The notes under the pieces were generated by a model, which did not search any database, had not been told where the DNA came from, and saw only the letters and a program-made list of their open reading frames with translations. This document shows positions 23,472 to 37,800 of a DNA stretch of 64,000 nucleotides, piece after piece. The first letter of the stretch is position 1. Each line of letters starts with the position of its first letter. The position numbers were made by a program, and so were the translations under genes. The stretch comes from Balanoglossus misakiensis (lineage: Eukaryota > Hemichordata). Where the stretch lies: positions 124,001 to 188,000 of the forward strand of contig CM082587.2 of the NCBI GenBank assembly GCA_040954595.2, given 5' to 3'.

Positions 23472-26400
23472 GTAAGTTCGATTTTTAACTTTTCACCATG
23501 ATTGTTTCTTGATTCTGGGACAGTTCTCAGTGGATGTGCTTTTACTTTCCGTGCAGCCATCTGTCTTAACGAATGATTATAGCTCATGATGGTTGATCTC
23601 AGTGTTACATGCAATTTCTTGATATATTAATAAGTTACTTCAGGGGCAGTGAGGGTGTCAGTGAGTGTGTGCAATTAAACCAATCAATCATCTATATATT
23701 TAACGAAACGTACACAAAAGTTGAGTTCAGATCGGAAGCCGTTAGTCTCATGTTGACCGCAGATGAATGCATTCTGCATGAATGCGCAGCCTCCTCCGAA
23801 GACGGGAATGTCATTTATTCATTCCTTCATTCCTTCGTTCGTTCATTCCATGTAAAGGTTAATGCTGTGAAAAACTTTCGAAATTCATTCGCATTAAGGA
23901 AGTGATACTGGATCATGGGCTAACGATGTGATTCTTTCAGAGCTTATAAAAAGTTAACATTTTGAGGGTTTTTTTTCATCTTGTAAGTAGCAATGGCACT
24001 GACAAACTGATGCGAGGCCCATTTACTCTGAATGTTCTTGTAGAGTGGGAGATGTTTTCTTTCTGCAAAGGTTACATCAACACGGGAAAACCTTTAGACA
24101 ATCGGCGAGACTTTGAGCGCTGTAGTGAAGGGCCCAGTCTTTTTTTCACTCACTCTAAGTATTATGCGCACAATTAGTGTACACAAATCGTTTGTGTATT
24201 TGTCTTCTCTTTGTGAGGGAAGCGGAAAGGAGTGAGAAGGCCTCGGTTAAAGGTTAGCGAGTTTTCGAGACGTCCGAACAGATCATGTGTGACTTTACCA
24301 TTGATGTGAATTGGCCACTCACCCAGCGTGACATGTGGCAGAAAGCCAAATTGTGTTGAAGTGCGCGGGATAGTTTGTGTCACTTGTCTCTTCTTTCTAA
24401 GACTCTCAAAACATAAACCAGAGAGTGCCTTACAATTCTTTCTAACCTGCTGAGTGACCATCAATTTAAAATTATCCATACTTAGCCTTGATAGTCTACG
24501 CACTGATTGAGAAAACAGAGCAGAAAATTAAATCAATGCTGATTAATTTAGAGGCTGGTGGTGTTCTCATGTTTTCCGTATCCATGGATACAGTTTATCA
24601 TTCGTGAAAAACGCCAGATTCTAGACTGGAGAAAGTTAGGTATTTGACCGGCAAAAACTTACTTGAGGATACAATTGATTTTGCCGGGATTGGCTAGATT
24701 GGATCATAGAGTATATGATAGGTCAGAGAGTATCGATCAAGGCTACTCCCTCTTGAATCAATCACAAGGAGCATGTCAAGTCAAAGTGCCTTTTGTGACG
24801 ATTGAATAACAAGTTGTTTAGAGAAAACAAACCATCATTTCAGATTGGCACAACCCCTGTTTGACGACCAGGATTTGAATAACGGGAAAATGAACCACAC
24901 TGGTTACCATGGTTGCTCTTGCCTTTTATCAAATAGTTTGCACCGAATATCCAAGAAGCTTTAATCATGGTCATTGTATACTGTTTTGCAACCTTTAGCA
25001 TTAATACTGATTTAGTTAAATTTTGGGTGAGAGTTTGAGTGGGTGGACCTCTTACTATGTAATTTACTGGGTTATTGCTCGGATAAATTCTCAGACACAC
25101 TCGGAAAGTATAATATACATGGTCCGAACTTCTAGGTAGGCTGTACTGTGGGGTAAAATATGACGCCCCTAGTCTGGACATTCTCGAGCGGTCGTTCTTG
25201 TTCATTGATTGAAGGAAATGACCTTTTCTGGGCGGACTGGCCCATTTCTTCAGACCAGCTGGGTTTCATTTGTCGCCTGCCAGTAGCATAAATTTCTAAT
25301 TTTTTTCTAGGTTACAGGCGCTGTGAAAATTGCTTGAATAATAGTAGAGTTGATAAATCTCTATCATAATTTCCCCTGCAATGTACTTTTCATTTCCCTA
25401 TACTTCACGCATCATAAAGTCGGGAGATAGTGAAACTGGATATCAAAACCAAACCATAAGCTGGTGAAAATAATCAGACATTTCTCTTTTGTTACATTAA
25501 TTCAAACAAGAACTGAAAAAAAGTAGTAGAAGTTCTTTAATTTCATTGTTTATCAAGTATTAAACTGTAGGTTGTGTCGGCCCGGGCAAGCGTTTAAAAT
25601 AATTGGAAGATAAATTTGTAATAAAATCATCAATGGAAAGATTTCGTCCATCGCAGGTTCGTTTATCTGTGTAACATTATTACGCGACGCATAGACCCTT
25701 CACTCCAGGGTCAATGCGCAAAGCCATACTTCTGTGATGAGATCTTTTTCCATTGACCCTATTGACATTGTGTGTCCTTCCTGGAGCGCTCTGTTGTATT
25801 TTGACATTGAAATGTAAAGTGAAAAGCCAGTGCCGCATGTCTACACGTTAACCTGCTTCAGTATCAGCTCTCAACATCAACCGCCGCCAGGTACATACAG
25901 TAATCTTATCTGAAAAATATGCAGGTTTAATGTTTGTAACACTGCTTGGAATTTCTCTCGCTCTTCTGACTTAGCCGTGGACAATCATTGCTTCCGTATG
26001 TTGCCTGCTGACAGAAGACACCGCTCTTTTGCGTCGGTGGAAATCACTTCACTACAGAATGGTACAACCTGTTTCCCATTAACGGTAACCATGGTAACCT
26101 TTCAGGTATTAGTGTCAACTTGACCATGGGGCCTTTCGTCAAAAAAGTAAACACAAGAAAAGTGACATATGATGGTAAAGTTATCTATATAACATATGTA
26201 CACGTCACAAAGTTAATTTCCTAAACCAGGTCTATGAAATTGACAAGTACCCACAATATCTCGATCATGGGAATTTTGCCAGAGGCAAACGGTTATAGCA
26301 TAGAGTGTGTAGAAATAACTACACTTGTGATTCCAGATACGGGTTTAGGTTGGAGGCGATGATTTATGAAGTACTAAGATCCACCTGTGTGACTTTTCAC

Positions 26401-29400
26401 ATGGCCATATCCGCCAAGTACATACCATTTTAGCATCTGATCTTTTGCTTTGCCTTGATACACAAGCGACATTTCCTTAAAATATAGATTTGCAGGCATG
26501 ACCTGGCGACAATTCTTAATCGGGTCAACATTTTTGGCACTTTTGAAAAAAAATAGTTGATAGAAATCACGTATATTGCCAACAGACCCCTTAACCCAAC
26601 CGACACATAATTAATACGAGTGATATTGGAAGAATTGGCAGCTGTTTACATTGATCACAGCCATTGTCGACTAAACTGGCCCTAGACATCACGAAAAATA
26701 ATTGACGATGGAGAAATTGTCTTGCATATATTCTCCTGCGGAGACGCGCATGACGCCAAATACTTCTGTGGTAAATGTGCTGTGTGCATATCATAAGTAA
26801 TGATGAGTTTGACACGTCAGAGTTTGAAATCATCACTTTTGATATTTAAAACACAAGAGTCAACTCTGACAAAATCTCGGAAAATTGTAGAGACTGTAGA
26901 CTGCGATACATTTGATTTGATGGTTTTATGGCAGTATCAACAGTTTGCAATGTCAATTTGGTTTGTCAAGACTTTAACCCACGTTAGCCCGTGACACATA
27001 AAGTCGTAAACTAAGCCCCATGCCAATTCCATCCTTCGTTTTGAATAAATTATATCTCACATCATCTGTTGGTGCGATCAACAGGTCAAAGGCTACCTCA
27101 GGGATGTGAAGAGAGAGAGAGAGATATGTGCAAAATGTGAAATATTGGTCAGATGTTTTCTTTAACTCTATAGTTGTGCCACTGTTTTACCCGTGATGGA
27201 GTGTCCGAGTGTCATGTTCAACGTTTTCAGTTTTATGCCACATACAGCAGTGAAAAACTTTCTTCAGTTGCTATGGCAGCATATTTCTTAAAATGGTTGA
27301 TTACCCATGATTCTAGGGTGTGTAGAGATGAAAGTCTGCTCATTCATCGCAAGGACAGAAAAGGAACTGGCGATATCAAAATGCAAACGTCTACATGATT
27401 AATGAGAACTTTAACAAACACCAAGCTTTGCTATGTTGGCATTCTTTCACATCGGATTGTTCCCCGTCTTGTCTATATAATGCTACTACCCCCAGATAAG
27501 TAGCAATGCTGTATATTCCATTGTATGTAAAGAATATCTTATGTAACTGCATTTGGCCCTGATTAACATTTAAACAAATAGTTTGCTCAAGAAGAATGCA
27601 ACTTCAATGTTACATACAATAAAAGCGTTGCCACACATAATCAGTGATCACTGTAAGTTCAAACTAAACTCATTTAGCGGATACATGATGTACATTTAAC
27701 AGTGGCTTTATTTTGCCACAATAAACCAAACTTGACTTACGGAAAAGACCAAAAGTATTCATCGTCAAAAAGAAAATTAGTCCATTGTTTGTCATTGTCA
27801 TAGATTATTATGCCATGGTAGTCAATTGTTAATTTTCATACAACGATTTTATACAATTTGCCCTAAAATGCAGAATTGCCTAATTTTATGAAACTTTCTG
27901 TAGATACTGGTTTCATATAGAATAGGACTGCACCATAATAAAATCGAAAGCTTCAATGTTGTAAAATACAAATTTGCATATTTAATTATGAACTTAGAGG
28001 CATTTAGCACTGCCCTAGCTGTTAGTAGAATGCTAATTTGCATATTACATGAATTTGCACAATTAGCTCAATACATCCACAGTCACTACACTACATTTGT
28101 TGGAACTTGCTAAACATACTTGTCTCACATAGCTTTGATTGTACTAAAAGTCACTTTGGAATTTCTTGTCTCTAACGGCAAATTTGAATATTTAGTGAAT
28201 TTTGTAATTACGTACATGTATGTCCAAATGATAGTATTTCTGCAGATATTGAGCTAATATAGCATATTTAAAGACATTTGTAAAGAATTTCACAGTTTCT
28301 TTCAAACATTCTTATTTGCAGTTAGTGAAATAAATGCAGCATTGCTGAACAAATGATTAAAACTTGCTACAGATATTGGTCTCGGCTAGACCTTACTGTA
28401 CTGAAAGATCTGTAATGTTAATTACCTTCTGACCCATATGACCCACTCTAATTTCGCTCCAACACCCCCCCCCCCTCCCCCTGTTGAAAATGGAACGAGT
28501 CTGGCAACCCAAGGCTTCCCTCGATGGTGATAGTGTAAAAGTGTAGCCAGGCTCTAAAGCAGACAACTGTTTTACATGCGTGCGCATAGTCTGGGATACT
28601 GGACCTGGAGGATAAATTCCATCACGTACAAGGGCGAGAAGAGGCCTTGTACTCCATCAACCCAGTCAGTACCCGAACTCCTCTACTACCATGTGGACAA
28701 TCTCGGGGCGTGTTCATGTTCTTATCTCGCTTCCCATGAAGAAATGACCCTACTAATTAAGGTCAGCATGCGTTATGTTATAGAGGACTGAACGTGTTCA
28801 GGAATTCACCAACTCTGCATGTTTTTCTCCCCTACCATGTATATTGCATGGAATTATATTTTGCTCATATATTGCCAAAAGTGCAAAACGGCAGTGTAAA
28901 TGTCACGTTAGTGGATTGCCCAATCCAAGGTGTACCTTCCGTGTTATTTCCAATTATGTATGTTAAATGTTTACGATTCAGTATTTTTTCATCTATTTTA
29001 TTAAGACATAAAACTGGCTGTCGTTTCAAACCCATTTCATAAATTTCATGACTAAATAGGAGGAGAATTCGACTTCAACTACACAGCAAACTCTAGTAGA
29101 GACAGCCACCAGAATTACCCATAAACACGTCACACCTGTACTCAGACACCTGTACTGGCTTCAGTCGCTTACAAAATCGAATTTTACCAGGTAAAACAAA
29201 TGTGATTTTGTATGTAAATGTACATCATCTGTTGAATAAGATTTTTGAGTAGTTCGTGTTGATGTTGTTAAATTCGGGACTTTCAAGTTGTTTACCGCAC
29301 ACATAAAGGCAGTGAAAAAGATATCATATAGAAACTGTTATATTCTACGTTGAAATCAAAGGTTCAAACTCGATAAGTGAAGGTCAAGTACTACGGTTGG

Positions 29401-31862
29401 CGCAATTTCAATCCCAAAACCTATTCTGGTGTGGTCAGACACTATTTAATGAGCGCTCATGTCGTCTAGACAAGCTGAAGGCGGATCTTGCCAATTTTGG
29501 CGCTCCCTATTGATCTCTTCATATGTTCATTTGCCTCCGGTGTAAACTGAGAAACAATGTGGCGATAAGTTAGTCCAGGGTGTACTGTGGTGGACAAAAA
29601 CTATGACACGTAACCAGGTGTTGGTTTGTAGACCGCATACTTCCTCCAGTAAATGACGTCTGGAAATGCTATTATTTCTCGGTTGTCTGGTCGCAGTAAG
29701 ACAGGTCTAAGATTACGACTGTCTCAAAGGTTTTCTTTGTTGAAGTCCAGGCCACAGAATCAGTTACGGACAGTCTCACCAACCTTGGTAACTGGAGCAC
29801 ATATTCAATGGTTCCGATCCCATGCTGTCGACATGTCGGAATTATAACTCCAAGCCAAACATTTAACACTCAAAAGCTCTTTCCTCTCACAGGGGACAAT
29901 GCTCATGCGCGGAAACACTTTGGATCTGGGGCACTTGCAAATGTGTAGTTTCTTGAAGAAACTTATGTAAAAATATTCAAAAGAAATATTCGTGGAATAC
30001 TAACCCTTTCAGTGTACACAATATGCAAACCAGTGTCGTGATATTAATATGAGATTTGATAAGGGGTTTGATAACCATTGATTCCATGTTAGTGTCTTTA
30101 TTCCCACCAAATCTCGTGTCGGCAGTTTCTGATGTGAACATTGTCCAATCAGTGTGGCGATATTGGGCGATGAAAAAGGCGATGCATGTGCAGAAGAATC
30201 CGCCCAATGTTGGGGAGTTGGAAAAATGACTTGGCGAAGATGTTGAGTAAAAATGAAGTGGGCGACACCTCAATCTTGTAGACCTCCATGATATCATATG
30301 GTCCACCCCTAAGTTTCATTTGGTGACAATATTGGCTGAGTGACTTCCTGCAAGTCCCATGTGGTACCATTTTTCATTTAGCATAGAGTTCTTTCACAGC
30401 TTCCACAATACATTTGGCTTTAGCTAGTATTGCCCACTACACCTCCTAAGTGGGCCCTACATTCCCATAGTTAATTCATTATGCATTGCGGAAAATGTGA
30501 AATGACGTTTTAGTTAAAAGTGCTATTTTCATAACTCGCACTCAGTAGACGTCGTTGAAACTACCATTACACACAGCGCTCCCTCGAATAACCGGAAAGT
30601 GTATTGTGTTTATTCTGCCTCGCAGCCGTAAAGTGGTATTTTACAAGAATTTTCTGGGAGTGACGGAACTTGACCTGGCCACTTTGTTTGCATGTCAGTC
30701 CTAGTGTGAAACTCAACGTGTTGTCGTTTAACTTTTGCTACTTCACAGCAGCAGTTCTTTTGCGGCAAATAATAATTACTGTCGAAATATTCAGAACCTT
30801 TGTCATTAGACACTCCATTAGAATTCTTCTTATTGTATCAGAGCTTTTAAAAAAATGCATCTGGGCCTAAGATCAAAATTACCAGTGTAAGTCGTCTTTT
30901 GCTCCGGAATTTTCAGAATTGCTTAAAGTACGCCATTTTGAAACCAGTTAAAAGCAAATCTGCAGACGAAGTGTTGGATCATCTTCCCACTAGTCTTTTC
31001 TCACACGTCTCCTCTAGTTATGCAAATATTATGAAACTTTGAGAACAATGACATGAAAATTCCTGGATTAAAGCACATTTTCTCAAATATGATGAAATTG
31101 ATTCAAATATACAAAAATGTAGTTTCCATCGTCAGTAAAACTTGGATAGAACACAATTGTTGCTTATTTGATGACACTCACAAACAATGACAAAATCAGT
31201 AAAATAGCTGTGAGTTCATCTTAGCAACATAGAAAATAGGCTCAGTCTCTCCTGGCGCATGCGTGACGCTCCATGGAAACAGTTAGTGAAGAAGGTCGGC
31301 ATAAGTACAAGCAGTTGGAAATCTTTGTTGTTGAATAATTAAATTGTTTACAAGTAACCATAGTAGTGCCCTACTTCAGATAATCAGCGACAAAGGTCTA
31401 TTCGTCTGTGCGTTAATTAGCGAGCCATTGATACAGTGTCCAGGTTGTTTTGCATGCTCTTGATATTATACAATGAACATTAATTGACTATGTACTACAC
31501 CTGCTGATATTAGCAAGGCAAATGACCCAAGAAACAATTGTGAAATTTGGATCGAACTGCACAGAACTAATTTCTAAGTGAGTTGGGATTTCAAATTGCA
31601 TTTAGGCAGTGCCACCCAGCAAACCGCAGAAGCTCAGATTACAGCTAAACACTCTCAAAGTGTGTTATGCTTTTATTTACAAGTAAAACTTGATCCAATA
31701 TTTTACTAAATTCATCACATTTAACATTTCGACTACAGTATGTCGACTTCTCTTTTCACATACTCATTTTACCATAATAGCCCTTGGGGACGAGACTAGA
31801 GTCTGCAAGAGAAAGCTAAGCCCAAGCTTAACTTCGATGCAAAGTTTAAAGATGTTTAAATG

Positions 31863-31893
<31 letters not shown>

Positions 31894-34800
31894 TTGAATG
31901 AATGCATGCATGCATGTATTTATGTATATGTATGTGGAGTCACGTGACCATGAGCCAACCAATTTTTCATATTTGCAGACTACATAAAAATGTCAGTCAA
32001 TTCTACCCGAAGATCCTTTGACAAATTCCTACTTCCGCGATAAAGATCGTTTATAGGAGATTGTGACATATCAAAGCCGAGGCCAATCGTTTGTCTCATG
32101 TAAAATTTAGGCTTTTAGAGCAGTTGTTAAAATGCAGCTGTTGCCATAGTTACTGAACTTTGCTAACTGTTAACTGTTTGGGTGAAAACTTCACCAGTGG
32201 CAGAATGCAGCAAGGCACATTGTCGTTAATGCCAGAAAGCATTGTATGTAGAAACAAAATATACCTCACCAAGTCATCAATATGCAAATAGAGTTGTTAG
32301 AAAATATAGTGAACTAAGCATCTGACTAACAGCTGTCGCTTGTTTAAGAAAGTCAAATTGAAGTATTTAACATGACAAGTGAGATACGAATAAATAGGTA
32401 TAAACAAATAAAGTGCTTTTAAAAAGTCAGTTGCTTTCTCCACTTTACGTAACCGATGGTTCTACATGACTGAACAAACCACAGCTATTGATTTCGGCAG
32501 ATAAAATCTTTGATTAACCCATTAGGCCTACTGGGATTGTGTAAACTTTACCCAGAAAAATCCTTTAGAACAAGGCGAATGGTCTCCGCAAGGAGCTAAT
32601 AGTACAGACGACCACCAATAAAAGCAATTCTTGACCTCATAATTACAACCACTTTGGGCATTTGAAAAATGTCGCCAGATATGTAAAAATGCCACAAACG
32701 AAATATTACCCAGAGAAAAAACTGCCAACGTGGACAGTAACTCTATAGTAACAGTTACTGCAAAATGCTTTTCCGAATTCTACTCTAAAACACCGCACTA
32801 CCTCGTCTTTATATTCCTCCAGTCAAGCTTCTTAATGGCGGATTTATTTTCAAGAATGTCGCTTTTTCCACAACTGCCGCACCTCTTATAAGTCTTGTTT
32901 TACAACTTCAAGGCTTCTGTCTGGCCACAAGAGGTAACACAGTTAACGCACTTTGCATACGACAAACCTTCTCGGATTTCTTCGAAAAGTGCTCTGAGTT
33001 ATTCGTTAACACTTTGTCCTCCAATGAACAGTAGTTTTAACTATCCAATAAAGTCACATTAACGTAAATCTTTACAGTGTCCCAAAGTTTTTGAAAGTAT
33101 TGAAACATCACGCCCAGTATGTGTCTAGTTCATTGGTGCAATGAATGTACTTCGCTTCAGGGAAACGTTGCACAGGTTGACCTTTGTGCTCCAATGGTTT
33201 CTGGAAGAGTACAGTGATTCCACATTAAGACTCTTGCTTTGTTCAGCCCTGGTGAAACTGACAACGTTTCAGAGGAAGTATTTGTGATTTATCAAAACTA
33301 AGAGGACTAATAATAGTTTGAATCTTATTTTATGCAAGTTTCCAACATACAACATTTAAGAGTCGCCTTAATTGGCTGTGTCTGAACAAGGCATCTTACA
33401 AGTCATGCCTACAAAATGAGTGTGCATATTACCATCCACTCTGATCTCATTGAAATGCGCGACATGCAGCTTTACCCTGGATAGTGTTTATTCTGTGTTG
33501 AGGGTAAATTTACACAATTCTAATATTGTTACTGGTTGTCTTCCTGGGAGTCTATACACGAGAGTGTGTGTACACAGGTATGTGCTCACATGAACCTCAT
33601 TCACCCGTTTTTCAAAATTATATTATATAGGGGAAAGTCCCATGTCCAATAGAGGCCATATCGGTGTTATGGGGATAAACTTAAGTATTGGCTATTGTAT
33701 ACGATCAAAGCAATCCAAGCAATTACTCAGGCACACCTAAAGCGATCTCTTGAAGGTTCTAGGCATCAGAATTCGATGACTCAATGTCTACCATGGTCAA
33801 CATGGATCATCATCCTTTTGGCAACTGCAATTCGGATTTCTAAAATAAAAGAGGACTGTGTCATTCACGATGACTTCTTTCCACACCACTTGCAACATAC
33901 TGCAGCAGAATGATAACTGGCGATCATGTATCAACCGAATCTTATATCGACGCCTTATACAAAAAATTGCATTTTGATGTCGAATTTTAAGTAGCTACAT
34001 ACTCTATGGATGACTGTGTCTTAAATGGTGTCAAAGTAAATATATTGCAATTGGAAAAAAGTCAACAGTTGCGCTAATTTTTCTCCATGTTAAAATAACA
34101 CAAGATGTGTCTCATTAGTGTCTAAGACATCAAACAAAAATAAAAAAACATGCCTATTCGGAATTTGCCTACACAACAAATATATACCCTTTCTTTTTTC
34201 TTTCCAAAGACAAAGTGTTAAAAGCGTAGATTCCATTCTCGCCTCTCTAGATCCCCAGCTGTTACATAGAAGGGTAATTTAATGGTCATACTGAGAGAAA
34301 TATGTGACCATCTCGCGGTTGCCAAGAATGGTAGACTGCAAATGCAAACATGCAGTCGTTGTAATCAGTATGGACCTCTAGAATAAATGAAAACACAATT
34401 TTTTCACTTCTTTCCATTTGCTTCCGAATTCCTATTGTGCCCTTTTGGGTTGCTATAGGCTACAATCTGGGTGTTGTAACTTGGAATACTTCACATGTGA
34501 CATGCATATGGTTTACATTAGCAAATTTAACATTCTTTCATATATCTGCGCCCTGCGAGAGTTTTGTGAGTGCTACTACCAGCAATGACATCACAGGTCT
34601 CATGATGAAAAATGGTCCAATTTATCATCCTTATGTGACATTAATGCAAAGGCACGAATTAGAAGTACTCGAATTCCATCGTACCCTTGCCTTTGCTTCA
34701 ACCTTGACGTTCAATTTCAAATTACATGTACTAGATTTTTGCATGTGAACGATAGAAAACTTCACTATTCATTTTTTGAGTACAAGACTTTGAAATGTTC

Positions 34801-37800
34801 CACAGTGGAAAGAAAGTTATACACACAAACATCACATATCTCAGGGTACATCTCTAAATGTAAAGAGAGCTAGAGTGTCGCATTCTATTATTGTCCTGCC
34901 AAAATCATTAACTGTTCTCATTTAGAATTTCAACCTTATATTACAATGGCTATACATGGCTACATTCGACACAGTTTGACCATTCAGACTGCCCTGGTCA
35001 CCATTGCAGAACAATTTTAATCAGACAGACTCAGAAGAAGTATGCTTGTAAACTTTAGAGTCTGACAATAAATCATATCGCCGCGCAGTGCATTTAGATA
35101 ATCATTGCATCGTGTTGTATAATACCCCGCGATGGAAAGACGAGACTGGCAATCTCGAACAACCCCGGTATAGTTTTCGCCTCTGTGACCTGAATGTCAG
35201 TTGTCGATCACAAAGTTTGAAGACTGCAATATCATCTCTGACCATCACCGAATAAGTTGGGAGTGTATTAAAGTCTTGAGCTACAGGACTCAGTAGACAA
35301 ATACATTCATTCACAGAATTTTATAATCTTTTAAAAATGTATATCAATCTTAACTTCCTGAATTAATCCATCAGTTCAACCTTGACAAATATACCCTGCC
35401 AGATAAATAAAAACTTGATTTAAATCATTAAAATAACTCCCATGTTGAGACTCGCGAATCACGTCACAAACTGCTTGAATGTCAACCAGTGGCAAATTTT
35501 GAATGTACACTTTTCGAGTAGTTTTCTCCCATGCTCCTTCTGTGTGAGTCTGAGTAATTTTCCAGATGCTTCGACTAGCTTGCCTCAAAAATAGCTTATG
35601 TAGAAAGAGAGGGGAATAAACGTAACAGCTGGGTCATAAAATATACCACATTCTTCACCTCGTCTGCGGGTTACCCGAAGAGTGAAACATTATCTTCCGT
35701 AAAATCCAGGAGAAATACAAGCGTGGAAGCAGTTAGGCCACGTCTTATTGACGTCAAGACAAAATATGCAAATTGTCAAACAGGAGCTCTACATTCTGTA
35801 CCAAAATAGTAGCGCTGACTTTTAGTGGGAACTGCCCTTTCAAGGTGTCTGACCCAACACGTCTGACCCGACGTCTGTGTCTTCATTCCAGGAGAGGATT
35901 TCTGCCCTGCTTTTGCATAACTGCTCACAGTCAAAATGACTATGTTGAGACTTGGGCTGTCAGTGAATTGGTCTGTTAACTTAGCGACTTCAGTAGACTG
36001 GATATTTCGCTTACCAAATGTAAACTTTATTGTGTCGGTTATAATAATTTCACAAGGAGATTCAAAGACTAGGGCAGTAATTAATGACAGTTCAGATAAC
36101 ATAATCTTACATAAAGACGACTGAACGTGACCTAAATACAAAGATGGGTAGTGGAGAGGAGCTATATGAGCAGACAATGGCCAAACATCTTACATATCTT
36201 TAAAGTCATTTTGAAAATGTCAGATGGGCTTTTTGGGGTATATAAATACCCCAAAAATTTTGCCCTTACATTGAAAACGTCAATCAGTACATTCACTTTA
36301 TGCCCTTGTGCTGAATATAGGTTGCTTGGCAACGCCCCTTGGCAACAGAGACAGGGTCTGGGTTTGTTATCATACGGATATGAGGTTACATCGCCATCGA
36401 CAGTTTTACGCAAGTGGAGGTGTAATTTGACTGAGAAGAGGTCTGATTACTCGTATGGAGATATTTTTTCATGTGACACCACCAGCAAAGAAGTACCGGT
36501 GATTAGACAATCTAGCCCCAGAATAAGTTTATCTGGCAGCTTCAACTGGGATTTTACCGTGCGTAATACAACATAGTTCATGTGGCCTGCAGAAAATATG
36601 TACTTGAAGGTCTGAATGCAAATTGATAAAGTCAAGTGCTTGTCTCTATATAGTTACTGTCGTCTTTCAGGATAAGGATGATGACAGAAACCCCGTGGAT
36701 TTAAACGATATGTGTGCTCAGAATCAGAATAGCAATGGCATTGCCCTCACTGTACTCTTGTCTCAATAGTTAGTATGTTCATTGCCTATCGTGCCTCCAT
36801 CTAGGTAAACTGTCTTCTTTTACAACACTAAACATTCGACCTTGATGGAGGGAAGGTTAGGTAATTGACTTATGGTATTTTGGATTATAGATACCACAAA
36901 TGAATATGTGCGTAGAATCCACATGCAATAAGGGTGCTTTCAGTTATATTGTGATGTATGCAGCACATTACGACACCAGTCTAATTTTCGCTTCTTTCTT
37001 TCTTTCTTTCTTTGGCAATGACAGGTGCACAAGACGTTCTTGAAGTTGCTGGTATTCGTAATTATCCTAAGGGAATAAAGACAGCTGAAGGATTCTGTAA
37101 GGATCGACCAGACAATGGCAGGGCCGTGGCACCACTTTTCACTAATGACGTTGCATTTGAGATGACACCTGAAGCGCAAGTCAGTATACCAACAACTGAA
37201 TTGTTTAATGGTGAGTATTAATTATTATAGTGCCGGACTATCTTGCATCGTCATGTTTTGAGGGAAAATTACAAATTTTATGACCGCGTAGAGTGCAATG
37301 ACCACATAGACAAGGAGTGTTATCATTCATTCATACTGGCAACAACATCGCTGTGCGTCTGCGTTTGGGACTAGTCAAAAATCATGTAGCTGCTGGGCAC
37401 TTAGTATAGCGGCCAATACAGTCCACAGCAAACTTCAGCATCTTTCGAAGGTTATGATGACATCACGCTTAATAGTCTGAGTTCTTATAAGCGTAGTAAG
37501 AGAGAAAGTTTGATCGAGGATGCTAATATGTAAGTATTAAGACAAGCTAACATCCTTGCCAATCGTCTGCTGAAGTGTGTCGACGTCCTCCTTCTCAAAA
37601 TAAAATTTAAATTTGTTTGGTCTTTGAGAGTTCAAAAAGTCATCGGGTGGGTGGTACTAAAGCCCTCTTGACACCGTTGTATTATAGATTCACCACAGTG
37701 GGAAGAAGGGTTGGAATGTTGTGACGTGACACAACAAAATACTGCGTGTAGTTTTTACTGCAAGTGTTAATGACCGGGATGAAATGGACTGTCCGCGTAG

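Larger units (their letters stand above)
23472..37024 (+). other. Collagen intron 1 (13.6 kb), no gene recognised
   Basis: Runs from the GTAAGT donor of exon 1 to the ACAG acceptor of exon 2. It contains simple repeats (TTCATTCC-type at 23808-23852, GA at 27109-27124, a C-run at 28464-28481, TGTA at 31861-31892, CTTT at 36991-37013) and scattered open frames up to 141 codons (36151-36576) with no family resemblance. First introns of collagen genes often hold enhancers, so regulatory sequence is plausible but I cannot name any. Confidence 0.75.

Noticed and set aside
31861-31937. Short regular repeats considered as a CRISPR array
   Set aside because: It is a tetranucleotide microsatellite without spacers, in intron-containing animal DNA.
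36151-36576. 141-codon open frame in collagen intron 1
   Set aside because: Composition and sequence look random, with no domain, and no matching exon nearby.
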